From NCBI GenBank assembly GCA_035943635.1, contig DASZBX010000070.1:1-64000 (forward strand): a stretch of DNA of 64,000 nt, written 5' to 3'. Below the pieces are notes generated by a model, which worked only from the letters and a program-made list of their open reading frames with translations, had not been told where the DNA came from and made no database searches. Shown here piece after piece: positions 16,814 to 25,295 of the stretch (its first letter is position 1; every line of letters starts with the position of its first letter). Source of the DNA: DASZBX01 sp035943635 (lineage in GTDB: Bacteria; Actinomycetota; Actinomycetes; Streptomycetales; Catenulisporaceae). The position numbers were made by a program, and so were the translations under genes.

Positions 16814-17797
16814 TTGGAACTGCCAGAAGAGCTGTGGGACGCGCTCGAACGGACCCTGGCCGGAACGCCGGTCAAGCAACTGGCCAGCGCGGTCGACCGG
16901 CTGACCGAGACCTACCGCGGCGCCCCGCCGACCGACCGGGCGGTGATCCGCACCGCGCTCGACGTCGCCGCCTACGCCGCGTACCGGATGCCCGCGACCT
17001 TCGCCGCCGCCCGGTTCGCTCTGCGCGAGTTCGCGCTCCTGGCCGGGGACTGGCAGCCGGGCAGCCATGTCGACGTGGGCGGCGGCACCGGCGCGGCGAC
17101 CTGGGCGGTGGCCGAGACCTGGCCGTCCGTGCAGAGCAGCACCGTGGTGGACTGGGCCGAACCGACCCGGCAGCTGGGCCGGCAGCTGGCCCAGGCGGCC
17201 GCGCAGCCGAGCGTGCGCGAGGCGCAGTGGGTGGCCCAGGAGATCGGCCCGGAAATCCGGCTGCCGGACGCCGACCTGGTCACCATGTCCTACGTACTCA
17301 ATGAGCTGACTCCCGAGGCGAGGACCGCCGTGGTCGCCGAGATGGCCGCGCGCGGACAGGTCGTGGCGATCATCGAGGCCGGCACGCCGGAGGGCTACCG
17401 CCGGGTACTCGAGGCGCGCGCCCCATTGATCGAGGCCGGGCTGAGCGTCGTGGCGCCCTGCCCGCACGACCTGGCCTGCCCGATCAGTGCGCAGGACGAC
17501 TGGTGCCATTTCGCCGCCCGGGTCAACCGGTCCGCGACCCACCGGCAGATCAAAGGCGGCTCGCTGTCGTATGAGGACGAGAAGTTCGCCTACGTCATCG
17601 CCTCGCGGATCCCGTTCGCCCGCGCGGCCGGGCGGGTGCTGCGGCATCCGCAGCGGGGCAAGAAGATCGTCCAGTTCCCGGTCTGCGCCGAGGTCGGCGA
17701 GGTCGTCCGCACGACCGTCACGAAGAGCCAGGGCGAGACCTACCGGCAGGCGAAGGACGTGGCCTGGGGTAACGCCTGGCCGCCGGTCGAGAAGTAA
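16814..17797 (+). CDS. Rsm22-like ribosome-associated methyltransferase family protein
   Basis: This 327-residue protein matches the Rsm22/METTL17 family linked to assembly of the small ribosomal subunit. The SAM fold shows VDVGGGTGAATWAV near residue 86 and MSYVLNEL near 158. Four cysteines, C216 and C222 in the CPHDLACP element, C231 in DDWCHF and C291 in FPVCAEVG, match the iron-sulfur cluster ligands described for mitochondrial METTL17. The N-terminus PVKQLASAVDRLTETYRG is typical. I chose TTG 16814 because GGGAGA lies ten bases upstream; GTG 16745 would add a tail not seen in relatives. Confidence 0.83.
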   Translation: MELPEELWDALERTLAGTPVKQLASAVDRLTETYRGAPPTDRAVIRTALDVAAYAAYRMPATFAAARFALREFALLAGDWQPGSHVDVGGGTGAATWAVAETWPSVQSSTVVDWAEPTRQLGRQLAQAAAQPSVREAQWVAQEIGPEIRLPDADLVTMSYVLNELTPEARTAVVAEMAARGQVVAIIEAGTPEGYRRVLEARAPLIEAGLSVVAPCPHDLACPISAQDDWCHFAARVNRSATHRQIKGGSLSYEDEKFAYVIASRIPFARAAGRVLRHPQRGKKIVQFPVCAEVGEVVRTTVTKSQGETYRQAKDVAWGNAWPPVEK

Positions 17798-17858
17798 CTG
17801 TCCGATGTGCCTGCGAGGATGATCCGCAGATCGCAGGCGGTCCAGGGTGGGAGAGAGA

Positions 17859-19082
17859 GTGTCAGAGCACGAGTTTCGCGGGTACCGGGCCACGGACCCG
17901 CAGTTTGCGGACGACGAGCAGGGCGAACGCTGGTACGCCGCCCGCCGGACCGCCGTCGACACGATCCTGGCCGCGATCGCCGGATCCCCGCACGCCCGCT
18001 CGCTGGTGCTTCGTGGCAGTGTACTGCTGCGCGGCTGGTTCGGCCGGGCCGCGCGGGAACCCGGCGACCTGGACTTCGTGGTCGTGCCGGCCGACTGGGA
18101 CATCGACGAGCCGCGCACCGCCGACCTGCTCGACGGCATCGCCCGCGCGGCCGCGGAAATGAGCCAGGGCCATGATGTACGAATCCTGGCCGAGGGCGCG
18201 GTGACCGACCAGGTCTGGACTTACGGCAGCGCTCCCGGTCGTCGACTCCTGCTGCCCTGGGAAGGTCCGGAGGAGCTGCCGGCTGGGTGGATCCAGCTCG
18301 ACTTCGTCTTCAGCGAACACCTGCCGCTGGAACCGGAACCCATGGCGATTCCCCGGAGCGCGAGCGCCGACGCAGCCGGTTCGCCCGGCGAGCCGGGACC
18401 GATCCTGCTCGCCGCGTCCCGGGAACTGTCCCTGGTGTGGAAGGTCATGTGGCTCGTCACCGAAGAGTACCCGCGAGGGAAAGACCTCTTCGATGCAGTC
18501 CTGCTCGCGCAGGACACGCCACTGCGGCTCGATGTCCTGCGCGCGGCATTGGAACACGCCGAAGACTACGACGAGGCGAATCCGGTCAGCCTGGACCAGA
18601 TCGCGCAGCTGGACCCGGACTGGGATGAATTCGTGGTCGAATACCCTGGCCTGGTCGGCGACGGGCAGACCGGTGAAGACTACGTCCGGCGTCTGACCGT
18701 CGCCCTCGCACCCGCCTTCGTGCCCGGCACCGACCACGGGATCGGTTTATACGAGGCCTCCCTCGAATTGCTGGCTCCGCAGATCGAGGCCTATCAGGAA
18801 GCACTCGGCGACATCGACCTGACGACGGAAGCGGGGCAACGTGCCGCGGTCGAGAAACTCGTCCGCGACGACACCGCGCCGAATGCGGCCATCGTGATCC
18901 TGCGCGAACTGCTCGGCAGCGACCGGACCAGCGTCGACGGCGCTTTCCGGCTGCTGTATCAGGACCCGGTCTGGGCGCTGCGATGGCAGGACCGGGCGGA
19001 TGATCCCCTGTCCGGCACCTGGCTCGCCGCACTCGGCGTCACCGAGGCGGCGTACCCGGGCCTCGGCCGCCGGAGAAGCTGA
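17859..19082 (+). CDS. AbiEii/AbiGii-like nucleotidyltransferase, orphan
   Basis: A 407-residue protein with the nucleotidyltransferase signature of the AbiEii toxin family: LVLRGSVLLRGWFG (about residues 48-61) followed by DLDFVVVP, giving the paired aspartates, and a third acidic strand QLDFVFSE near 150. AbiEii toxins act in abortive infection by modifying RNA, usually with an AbiEi antitoxin just upstream. No AbiEi-like gene is adjacent here, and the protein is longer than usual, with a C-terminal helical extension. It may thus be a solitary family member with another role. GTG 17859 follows GGAGAGAGA; GTG 17847 is an alternative. Confidence 0.72.
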   Translation: MSEHEFRGYRATDPQFADDEQGERWYAARRTAVDTILAAIAGSPHARSLVLRGSVLLRGWFGRAAREPGDLDFVVVPADWDIDEPRTADLLDGIARAAAEMSQGHDVRILAEGAVTDQVWTYGSAPGRRLLLPWEGPEELPAGWIQLDFVFSEHLPLEPEPMAIPRSASADAAGSPGEPGPILLAASRELSLVWKVMWLVTEEYPRGKDLFDAVLLAQDTPLRLDVLRAALEHAEDYDEANPVSLDQIAQLDPDWDEFVVEYPGLVGDGQTGEDYVRRLTVALAPAFVPGTDHGIGLYEASLELLAPQIEAYQEALGDIDLTTEAGQRAAVEKLVRDDTAPNAAIVILRELLGSDRTSVDGAFRLLYQDPVWALRWQDRADDPLSGTWLAALGVTEAAYPGLGRRRS

Positions 19083-19185
19083 CAACTGATTCCCGGCCGC
19101 ATTCCCGAATGTGTGTGCCAGGCATACAATTCAGCTGCGAACGCGGCGACGGATGGGGCCGTCTCTCGTGCAAGGGGGTGAGGTT

Positions 19186-20538
19186 GTGCTGTTGAGGTCT
19201 CTTCGGAAGAATCCAACCTTACCGATGGCACCAGCGAAGCCGACCACCCCAAAGACCCCGGCAACCCCGGCAACCCTGGCCGCTCCGGCCAGATGGTACA
19301 CGCGGCCGACCCCGGTACCGGCAGCGATAGTCGCCCCGCTCCTTTCGCCCGCGCCGAAGGTCCGAGGCGCAGGCTGGTGGAACCTGCGCCAGCGTCTGCG
19401 CAGAGGCCCGCGCACGCCCATCAGCAAGTGGATCGAGCTCCTGCTGCCCGCCTGGGGCATCGCGGCGGTGCACCTGTTGCTCTCGGCGGGCGACGACTTC
19501 CAGCTGTGGAGACTGGTCGGACTTCCGGCGGTCCTGCTCGGCGCCCTCGGGCCGCTCCGCCGCAGGGCCGAGCGCAGCGCGCAGGAGGCTGCCACCTGGA
19601 ACGCGGTGTTCCGCCGAACGATGTGGCGAAAGAGCTCGAATCTGCTGCTCGGCTCGGTCGCCCTGCTGCTCGGGTCGTGGGCTTTGCATGCCGGCGGGCT
19701 CGGGTTCTGGGCGCGATCGGCCGGGCTGGCGGGCGTGCTGGCCACCGCGCTCGCCCTGCTGCCGGTGGTGGTGGAACCGGTGCTGACGCGAGGGGGCCCG
19801 GCCGCCATGCGCCGGGCGGCGCGTACCACCCGGTTGCGAGAGGAGATCGCCCAGTCGATGCTGCTCGGCCCGGCCTCGGTCAACCCGTTCCGGCTGACCC
19901 CTCCGCGCGGCACGCTCGGCATCGACCTGAGACCGCTGCCGGATATCGACGCGGACCGCGGGGCCTCAGGCCGGATCAAGGCGACGCACGAATACGCCGG
20001 CCGCCACTTCCGGCGGACCGGGGAGCGCCGTGAGGTGGTCAGCGAGAAGGACGGACAGATCAGGTCCCGGATATGCTGGAACGGCGAGCTGTTCGAGGTC
20101 ACCGGGGTGACCCGCAAGCAGCCGCTGTGGATCCCGCTCGCCGCTGGTTTTCCGGCCGGGCCGGCGAGTCCAGCCGCAGCAGCCCAGGCCACGAAGACAC
20201 CAGGCCAGGGGCCGAAGACGCCGGAACAGAGCTCGAACCCGCCGCACCAGGGCTCGAAGACGCGACCGGTGGCGGAACTGGTCTGGGTCCAGTCCCGGGT
20301 CTTCGGTCACCGGGCGGACGGCGGCGCGATCCTTCGGCGGCACCTGCTTTTCCTCGACGCGGAGGGCTTCGTCATCGTCGCGGTGACCCTGTACACCGTC
20401 GGGTGGGACGAGACCGTGCAGCTCGCCACGGCGGCCGCAGTGCCCTGCGCCGCCTACGAGATCCGCAACCGCAGCGACAACGCCGAGCGTCTCCAGAAGC
20501 TGATGTTCCCCCAGCGCCGGAGCAGCATCGTCATCTGA
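19186..20538 (+). CDS. Hypothetical membrane protein
   Basis: A 450-residue protein. The start is a Pro/Thr/Ala-rich tract, followed by four hydrophobic segments between about residues 85 and 205 (WIELLLPAWGIAAVHLLLSA, LVGLPAVLLGALG, LLLGSVALLLGSWALHAGGL, LAGVLATALALLPVVV). The rest is a soluble domain with a proline-rich insert near residues 325-355 and a conserved-looking end, AYEIRNRSDNAERLQKLMFP. I do not recognise the family. GTG 19186 follows AAGGGGGTGAGG. It stands alone and same-strand with the genes around it. Function unknown. Confidence 0.65.
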   Translation: MLLRSLRKNPTLPMAPAKPTTPKTPATPATLAAPARWYTRPTPVPAAIVAPLLSPAPKVRGAGWWNLRQRLRRGPRTPISKWIELLLPAWGIAAVHLLLSAGDDFQLWRLVGLPAVLLGALGPLRRRAERSAQEAATWNAVFRRTMWRKSSNLLLGSVALLLGSWALHAGGLGFWARSAGLAGVLATALALLPVVVEPVLTRGGPAAMRRAARTTRLREEIAQSMLLGPASVNPFRLTPPRGTLGIDLRPLPDIDADRGASGRIKATHEYAGRHFRRTGERREVVSEKDGQIRSRICWNGELFEVTGVTRKQPLWIPLAAGFPAGPASPAAAAQATKTPGQGPKTPEQSSNPPHQGSKTRPVAELVWVQSRVFGHRADGGAILRRHLLFLDAEGFVIVAVTLYTVGWDETVQLATAAAVPCAAYEIRNRSDNAERLQKLMFPQRRSSIVI

Positions 20539-20715
20539 CCGGGCAGCCGACCGGCCGGCCACCCGCCATCGCGCCGCCGGCCGGCCCGGAGCTACGAAGG
20601 CGGCCGGCCTGGAAAATCGTTTGCCCGCCTGGCGGGAGCGCTGCGAGCATGAGGCCATGCATCGTCCTCTCACCTCGTCGATCTCCGAAGCCCGTGGAGT
20701 GTTGCGCACCGAGCG

Positions 20716-21237
20716 GTGAACGCCGGGCCGGTACGGGCCAAGTCGCCCAAGGACCTGCGCGGCCAACGCCGCCGCCGGGCCCACTCCTGCTGGAACCACC
20801 TGATCGCCGCGCCGCTCTGGCCCATGCACGGCGTGAATCTGGGCACCCTGCTGCGCACCTGCGACGCCACGGGCGCCTGCCTGGCCGTGCCGCGCCTGCC
20901 CTGGGTGCCCGAAGCCCTGGAACGTGGCAATACGCTGCGACGTCCGACCTGCGTGCACTACACCGGCGACCAGATCCCCTGGCTGGCCGCGCAGAAGTCG
21001 GCCGGTACGCAGATCGTGGGCGCCGAACTGGCCGACGAGGCGGTCCGCCTGGCCGACCTGCCCGCGGCCCGCCGCCGGACCGTCCTCGTCCTCGGCCACG
21101 AACAGAAGGGCATCCCGCCCGCCGCCCTGGAACTCCTGGACACGGCGGTCGAGATCCCGATGCTCGGCCACGGAGCGAGCCTGAACGTGGCCGTCGCCGG
21201 ATCGCTGGTCCTGTACAAACTCGCCGGGCTGCTGTGA
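20716..21237 (+). CDS. TrmH/SpoU family RNA methyltransferase
   Basis: A 173-residue SPOUT-class methyltransferase that would 2'-O-methylate tRNA or rRNA using S-adenosylmethionine. The three family motifs are present: MHGVNLGTLLRTCDATGA (motif 1), TVLVLGHEQKGIP (motif 2) and IPMLGHGASLNVAVAGSLVLYKLAG (motif 3, forming the trefoil knot). It is of the short, single-domain type without an N-terminal RNA-binding extension. GTG 20716 is used as start. The target nucleotide cannot be inferred. It precedes the second histidine phosphatase gene on the same strand by 113 bases. Confidence 0.88.
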   Translation: MNAGPVRAKSPKDLRGQRRRRAHSCWNHLIAAPLWPMHGVNLGTLLRTCDATGACLAVPRLPWVPEALERGNTLRRPTCVHYTGDQIPWLAAQKSAGTQIVGAELADEAVRLADLPAARRRTVLVLGHEQKGIPPAALELLDTAVEIPMLGHGASLNVAVAGSLVLYKLAGLL

Positions 21238-21350
21238 GCCGGGGCAAAGGGAATCCGGCCCGCAGCACGCGACCTGCGGAACCGGGCAGGTGTCAGAACG
21301 CGTCAACAGGCTGTCGGCGAGAGTACGATCACGTGGGACGGGGACCACCG

Positions 21351-21998
21351 ATGACGGGCACTGACACCACACGGGCCACCCGCTACCTCTACCTGGTCCG
21401 CCACGGCGAGGCGCTGCCGGACGAGAGCGGCCTGTCCGAGGCCGGCCGCCGCCAGGCGACCCTGCTGGGCCGGCGCCTGCGCGGCCGGCCGATCACCGTC
21501 GCCCATCACAGCCCTCTGCCGCGCGCCGCCGAGACCGCGCAGCTGATCACGGCGCAGACGGCCGGCGTCGAACTGCGGCCGTCGGACAGCGCCGGGGACT
21601 ACTACCCATACCTGCCCGAGCGGTCCGAACTGCCGCCGGAGTCGGCCGACCGGATTCTCAGTTTCCTGAGTTCGGTCACGCCCGAGGAGCGCGACCGCGG
21701 CGCCGCCCTGGCCCGCCGATCCCTGGACCTGTTCACGGGCCCAGTCGCCGCCGACGGCGACGGCGCCACCGAACGCCACGAACTGCTCGTCACGCACAGC
21801 TACCTGGTCGGCTGGCTGGTCGCGCACGCCCTGTCCGCGCCGCCCTGGCGCTGGGTCGGCATCCACCAGGCCAACGCCGGGCTGACGGTCATCCGCTACG
21901 CCGCGGACTCGCTGCCCTACGTCCTGGTGTTCAACGATCTGAGCCACCTGCCCGACGAGCTGCGCTGGACCGGCGTCCCGGCCGAGTTGCAGGCCTGA
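21351..21998 (+). CDS. Histidine phosphatase family protein
   Basis: A 215-residue histidine phosphatase. LYLVRHGEALPDESGLSEAGRRQA carries the R-H-G catalytic block near residues 17-19, and VTHSYLVGWLVAHAL contains the second histidine. AHHSPLPRAAETAQLI supplies the usual R-A-x-x-T-A element. Unlike the gene at 234 it has the canonical RHG tripeptide. The ATG at 21351 follows GGGACGGGGACC. The substrate is unknown. A long region without a clear gene follows. Confidence 0.88.
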   Translation: MTGTDTTRATRYLYLVRHGEALPDESGLSEAGRRQATLLGRRLRGRPITVAHHSPLPRAAETAQLITAQTAGVELRPSDSAGDYYPYLPERSELPPESADRILSFLSSVTPEERDRGAALARRSLDLFTGPVAADGDGATERHELLVTHSYLVGWLVAHALSAPPWRWVGIHQANAGLTVIRYAADSLPYVLVFNDLSHLPDELRWTGVPAELQA

Positions 21999-22605
21999 CC
22001 GCCCGGCCCGCCGATTTCTTCAACCGATTCTTCGGCCGGGAATCGTTTGCCCGCGGCGCACGCCCGCCATGGGTGGAGAACCGGTCACGCACCGCAATCG
22101 CCTTTTCCCGACTTTACGATCGGCGCCGATTACCGACCGTTGCGGTATTCCGTCCGTCCCACCTGCCAAGACGGTTTCGGGGCTCGCGGCGGTCCGGGCG
22201 CGAGCCGCGCGCCGGCGGCCGACGAGCCGCCGCCCAGCATTCCGACCGGCCTGATCACCGGCCGTACCGGCGCTCTGACCTGTGGTTACGTAACCCCGGG
22301 CGGCGTGCGCAAGGGTCACCCGCCCGGCGCATCGGAACGTACGGCAGGTGCCCCGGTGGTGAAACCGGACTGCGCCGTGGCGCAATTCACCGGGCCCGGG
22401 GTAGCGTGAACCGGGAAAAGCGCTTCTTGCGCGAACGGCCGGGATGCGCTGGCCGACCGGAGAATGACGGCCCCGGAAACCGGGAATTAACCCGGGGCCC
22501 CTAAGAAAAGAGCAGTAAGCGCTTGCTTTGATGAGAAGTGTTTGACACGCTTCGGGGAGGGTGAACCGCTCTCGTTCCACCGGTTCGATCGGAAAGGTGA
22601 CTGCC
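21999..22605. other. Long intergenic region upstream of mini-ORF
   Basis: About 600 bases without a credible long gene. Visible features are a perfect 12-base palindrome GGTTACGTAACC at 22284-22295 and two copies of AAGCGCTT at 22418-22425 and 22517-22524, 99 bases apart. The second copy sits shortly upstream of TTGACA (22542-22547), a possible -35 box. These may be regulator sites for the mini-ORF or LuxR gene downstream. Confidence 0.4.
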
Positions 22606-22743
22606 ATGACGACGACTAGGCCCGCCTCACGTCTCACGTATGTGCGTGCTCCGCGACAGACCTCCCGCTCCCGGGCGGCCCGCACGATTCTCGAGCCGCT
22701 CGACCTTCGCACGCCCTCCGGCCGGCGCTGCCTGCCGTACTGA
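22606..22743 (+). CDS. Short basic peptide gene candidate
   Basis: A 45-codon open frame starting with ATG at 22606, eight bases after GGAAAGG, and stopping at 22743. It encodes a basic peptide with TTRPASRLTYVRAPRQTSRS at its start and LDLRTPSGRRCLPY at its end. Its third codon positions are mostly G or C, and a perfect 17-bp hairpin follows 45 bases after the stop, so it looks like an independent transcription unit. There is no signal peptide. I recognise no family. It could be a small regulatory protein or a leader peptide for the LuxR gene that follows. Confidence 0.5.
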   Translation: MTTTRPASRLTYVRAPRQTSRSRAARTILEPLDLRTPSGRRCLPY

Positions 22744-22788
22744 TCGATCTGTTCGCCGATCTACCGATCCGCACTGATCCACTCCGTT

Positions 22789-22827
22789 CCGTAGCCGGTC
22801 GGCGGCCTGTCCGCCGACCGGCTACGG
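22789..22827 (+). terminator. Strong hairpin terminator
   Basis: A perfect 17-bp stem (CCGTAGCCGGTCGGCGG at 22789-22805 with 22811-22827) and a five-base loop CCTGT. There is no U-run. It separates the mini-ORF from the LuxR gene, so LuxR needs its own promoter unless readthrough occurs. Confidence 0.75.
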
Positions 22828-22950
22828 CTTCTGACACACTCCCGCCCCACTGGGCCGCGAACGGCCGCGGCGCACCGTTTCGGCCCGACTGCACCGGGCA
22901 CCCGGGTGCGTCAGGTGTCCGAATTCGATCGGTGAGTGGAGACCATGGGA

Positions 22951-23673
22951 ATGCAGACTGCGCAGACGATCCCGGCCGTCCGGGGCAGCGTGCCCGAGTT
23001 GTGGCGGCCGGCCGGCGCCATGTCCGGGCCGTCCACAGTTCCGACGCCGGGCCGCCCGCCCGCGGCGGGATCCGGCGAGCACGAGCATCTGATCCGCAGC
23101 GCCCGGTCCGACCGGGAACCGGGCCGCGAGCGCGACCATCGCGCCGCGCCGCCGAGCCTGGCCGCCGCGCTGCACCGGCGCCGGGGCCGGGCCGCCTGGC
23201 TGCGCCGGCGCCCGCTGTCCGAGCGCGAGGTCGAGGTGTTGGCCCTGATCGCCGACGGCCTGAGCAAGGAACAGGCCGGCCGCAAGCTCGGCATCTCCGG
23301 GCCGACCGTCAAGAGCCACCTGTCCCGGATCTACAGCGCACTGGGCGCGGTCAACTCCGCTCACGCGGTGGCCATAGCGCACTGCCGCGGCGAGATCGGC
23401 CCGCGCGGCCCGGAGCAGCGCGACCCCGGCCTGTCCTGGCGCGAGATGCAGGTCCTGGCAGCGGTCGCGGCCGGGCTGACCGTCGAGGAGGTCGGACGGT
23501 CGATGTACCTGTCCCCGCACACGGTCAAATCCCACCTGCACCACGTCTACACCAAGCTCGGCACCTGTTCCCGCGCGGCGGCCGTGGACCGGGCGTTCTG
23601 CTGCGGGCTGTTCGTCGTGCAGGAACCGCACGAGAAGCAGAAGCACCGCTCCCGGATCCCCGTCGCGGCGTGA
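22951..23673 (+). CDS. LuxR-type regulator with two tandem HTH domains
   Basis: A 240-residue DNA-binding protein with two complete LuxR helix-turn-helix domains and no receiver or ligand domain. The first reads LSEREVEVLALIADGLSKEQ...GPTVKSHLSRIYSALG (about residues 88-135), the second LSWREMQVLAAVAAGLTVEE...PHTVKSHLHHVYTKLG (about 161-205). The N-terminal 75 residues are Pro/Arg-rich and probably disordered. ATG 22951 is nine bases after GGAG; ATG 22945 and GTG 22936 are in the same frame. Two HTH units in one chain suggest binding to paired half-sites as a monomer, which is inference. Confidence 0.82.
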   Translation: MQTAQTIPAVRGSVPELWRPAGAMSGPSTVPTPGRPPAAGSGEHEHLIRSARSDREPGRERDHRAAPPSLAAALHRRRGRAAWLRRRPLSEREVEVLALIADGLSKEQAGRKLGISGPTVKSHLSRIYSALGAVNSAHAVAIAHCRGEIGPRGPEQRDPGLSWREMQVLAAVAAGLTVEEVGRSMYLSPHTVKSHLHHVYTKLGTCSRAAAVDRAFCCGLFVVQEPHEKQKHRSRIPVAA

Positions 23674-23753
23674 CCCGCCCCGCCCGCGCCTGACCCCGTC
23701 CGACCATCCCGATCTCGCCCCCGGCCTGCTGGAGGACCCGCTCGTGGCGGCGC

Positions 23754-23784
23754 TTGACTCTCACGTTGCGTAAGGTCACAGACT
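23754..23784 (+). promoter_or_regulatory. MerR-type promoter/operator of TipAS-like gene
   Basis: TTGACT (23754-23759) and CAGACT (23779-23784) are separated by 19 bases, the over-long spacer of promoters activated by MerR proteins. The spacer holds an imperfect dyad, GACTCTCACG and CGTAAGGTC, around TTG. It lies 24 bases upstream of the MerR gene, suggesting that the protein controls its own transcription, as TipAL does. Confidence 0.72.
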
Positions 23785-23807
23785 GGAGCGCGAAGGGAGC
23801 GAGGACC

Positions 23808-24572
23808 ATGGACTACTCGGTCGGACAGGTGTCCCGGATCGCCAAGGTGACCGTACGGACACTGCACCACTATGACCAGATCGTGCTGCTCAGTCCCAGC
23901 GGCCGCACCGCCGCCGGCTACCGCCGGTACGACGACGCGGACCTGGACCGGCTGCAGCAGATCCTGTTCTACCGGGAGCTGGGGTTCTCGCTCGAAGAGA
24001 TCGCGTCCATCCTGGACGACCGGGACGGCACCCCGTCCGAGCACCTGCTGCGCCAACACGGCCTGGTGCTCGAACGGATCGACCGGCTCCAGGCGATGGC
24101 CGCGGCGATCGAGCGCACACTGGAGGCACGCAAGATGGGCGTCAACCTGACCCCCGAGGAGAAGTTCGAGGTCTTCGGCGAGGGTTATCCCGTATACGAG
24201 CAGGAGGCACAGGAACGCTGGGGCGAGACCGAGGAGTGGAAACTCTCCCAGCAGCGCGCCGCGAAGTACACCAAGGACGACTGGCTCCGGATCAAGGCCG
24301 AGGCGGACGCTCTGGACGCCCGGATCGGCGCGGGCGTCGCCGCCGGAACCGCCACGGACAGCGAGCAGGCGATGGACCTCGCGGAGGCGCATCGGCAGCA
24401 CATCACCCACTACTTCTACGACTGCAGCTACAAGATGCACCGCAACCTGGCCGAGATGTACATCGCGGACGAGCGGTTCACCGCGTACTACGAGCAGATC
24501 GTGCCGGGCGGAGCCGCGTGGTTCCGCGAGGCGATCCTCGCCAACGCCGACCGCGCGGGCGAAGGCGAGTAG
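23808..24572 (+). CDS. MerR family regulator with TipAS drug-sensor domain
   Basis: A 254-residue activator of the TipAL type. The N-terminal MerR domain contains YSVGQVSRIAKVTVRTLHHYD and GYRRYDDADLDRLQQILFYRELGFSLEEI, followed by the dimerisation coiled coil to about residue 110. The C-terminal TipAS domain has the aromatic-rich YFYDCSYKMHRNLAEMYIAD and FTAYYEQIVPGGAAWFREAI blocks; TipAS binds thiopeptide-like antibiotics, and C and aromatic residues in this region take part. ATG 23808 follows GGGAGCGAGG. An adjacent 19-base-spaced promoter supports autoactivation. A target gene other than itself is not evident. Confidence 0.9.
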   Translation: MDYSVGQVSRIAKVTVRTLHHYDQIVLLSPSGRTAAGYRRYDDADLDRLQQILFYRELGFSLEEIASILDDRDGTPSEHLLRQHGLVLERIDRLQAMAAAIERTLEARKMGVNLTPEEKFEVFGEGYPVYEQEAQERWGETEEWKLSQQRAAKYTKDDWLRIKAEADALDARIGAGVAAGTATDSEQAMDLAEAHRQHITHYFYDCSYKMHRNLAEMYIADERFTAYYEQIVPGGAAWFREAILANADRAGEGE

Positions 24573-24606
24573 CAGCAGGCAGATGACGGCGGCCGCCGAC
24601 TGAGGA

Positions 24607-24645
24607 CGGGCCCGGTACCGGTGACGACCACCGGTACCGGGCCCG
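24607..24645. terminator. Perfect hairpin, probable terminator
   Basis: A perfect 17-bp inverted repeat (CGGGCCCGGTACCGGTG at 24607-24623 with 24629-24645) with a five-base loop ACGAC lies 34 bases after the TipAS-like gene stop. It is likely a terminator for that gene and insulates the PH-domain gene. Confidence 0.75.
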
Positions 24646-24680
24646 CCCGCTTGTCATCGAGTGCTGGCACAATACGGCGC

Positions 24681-25211
24681 GTGTATAGCATCGAATTCAC
24701 TCTCGGACCGCAGTTCCGCCGGCACATCCTGGCGCATGCGATCGTCTACGGCGTCGTGGCCTTCCTCCTGCTTTTCCTCGGAGTCGCCGACCGGGTCGGG
24801 TTCGCCGTGGGCTTGGGTGGGTTCTTCCTCGTGATCGCGTTGTGTTGCGCGGCGAACTGGGCCGGGCACCGGCGGCTGTCCACCCTGATCACTCCGGCGG
24901 GCATAACAGTGTACGGACACCTGCGTACTTCGCTCGTGCCGTGGAGCGAGGTCCGGGAGATCCAGACGAACGACGCCCTGCGGGTCGGCACCGCAGGGCG
25001 CCGCCGCCGGACCAACAACGGCGGCGCAAGGAAGGTCGCCTACGTGAAGGTGGTCCGGACCTCCGGGCGCGACGTCACGCTGCCTGCTCCGCTCGTGACC
25101 CGCGCCGTGTCCGATCCCCAGTTCGACGACAAGGTGCGCACCATCAAGGCGGCCTGGCAGGACTCCCGGGCCGGCTCCGGCCAGACCCGGCAGCCGGACC
25201 GGGCCGGATAG
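24681..25211 (+). CDS. PH domain-containing membrane protein
   Basis: A 176-residue protein with two N-terminal transmembrane helices (residues about 16-35, HAIVYGVVAFLLLFLGV, and 39-58, GFAVGLGGFFLVIALCCAA) and a bacterial PH-like domain behind them, recognisable by STLITPAGITVYGHLRTSLVPWSEVREI. The middle has a basic insert GRRRRTNNGGARK. Such proteins are membrane-bound, with unknown partners. GTG 24681 is the start; a clear ribosome site is lacking. It is flanked by a terminator upstream and the yybP-ykoY element downstream. Confidence 0.72.
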   Translation: MYSIEFTLGPQFRRHILAHAIVYGVVAFLLLFLGVADRVGFAVGLGGFFLVIALCCAANWAGHRRLSTLITPAGITVYGHLRTSLVPWSEVREIQTNDALRVGTAGRRRRTNNGGARKVAYVKVVRTSGRDVTLPAPLVTRAVSDPQFDDKVRTIKAAWQDSRAGSGQTRQPDRAG

Positions 25212-25295
25212 CCGCGGCCGCGATCGGGGCCGGGGCCGGGGGCGGCGCCGGCGGCTGCGGCCGTCCCGACCCCGTCCCCGCCCCTGGTAAGCTGC

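Noticed and set aside
22021..22046. Degenerate family B terminal repeat (GGCCGGGAATCGTTTGCCC-like), also near 20611
   Set aside because: Similarity to the family B core is limited to about 18 bases with an extra base and no partner repeat is nearby, so chance cannot be excluded.
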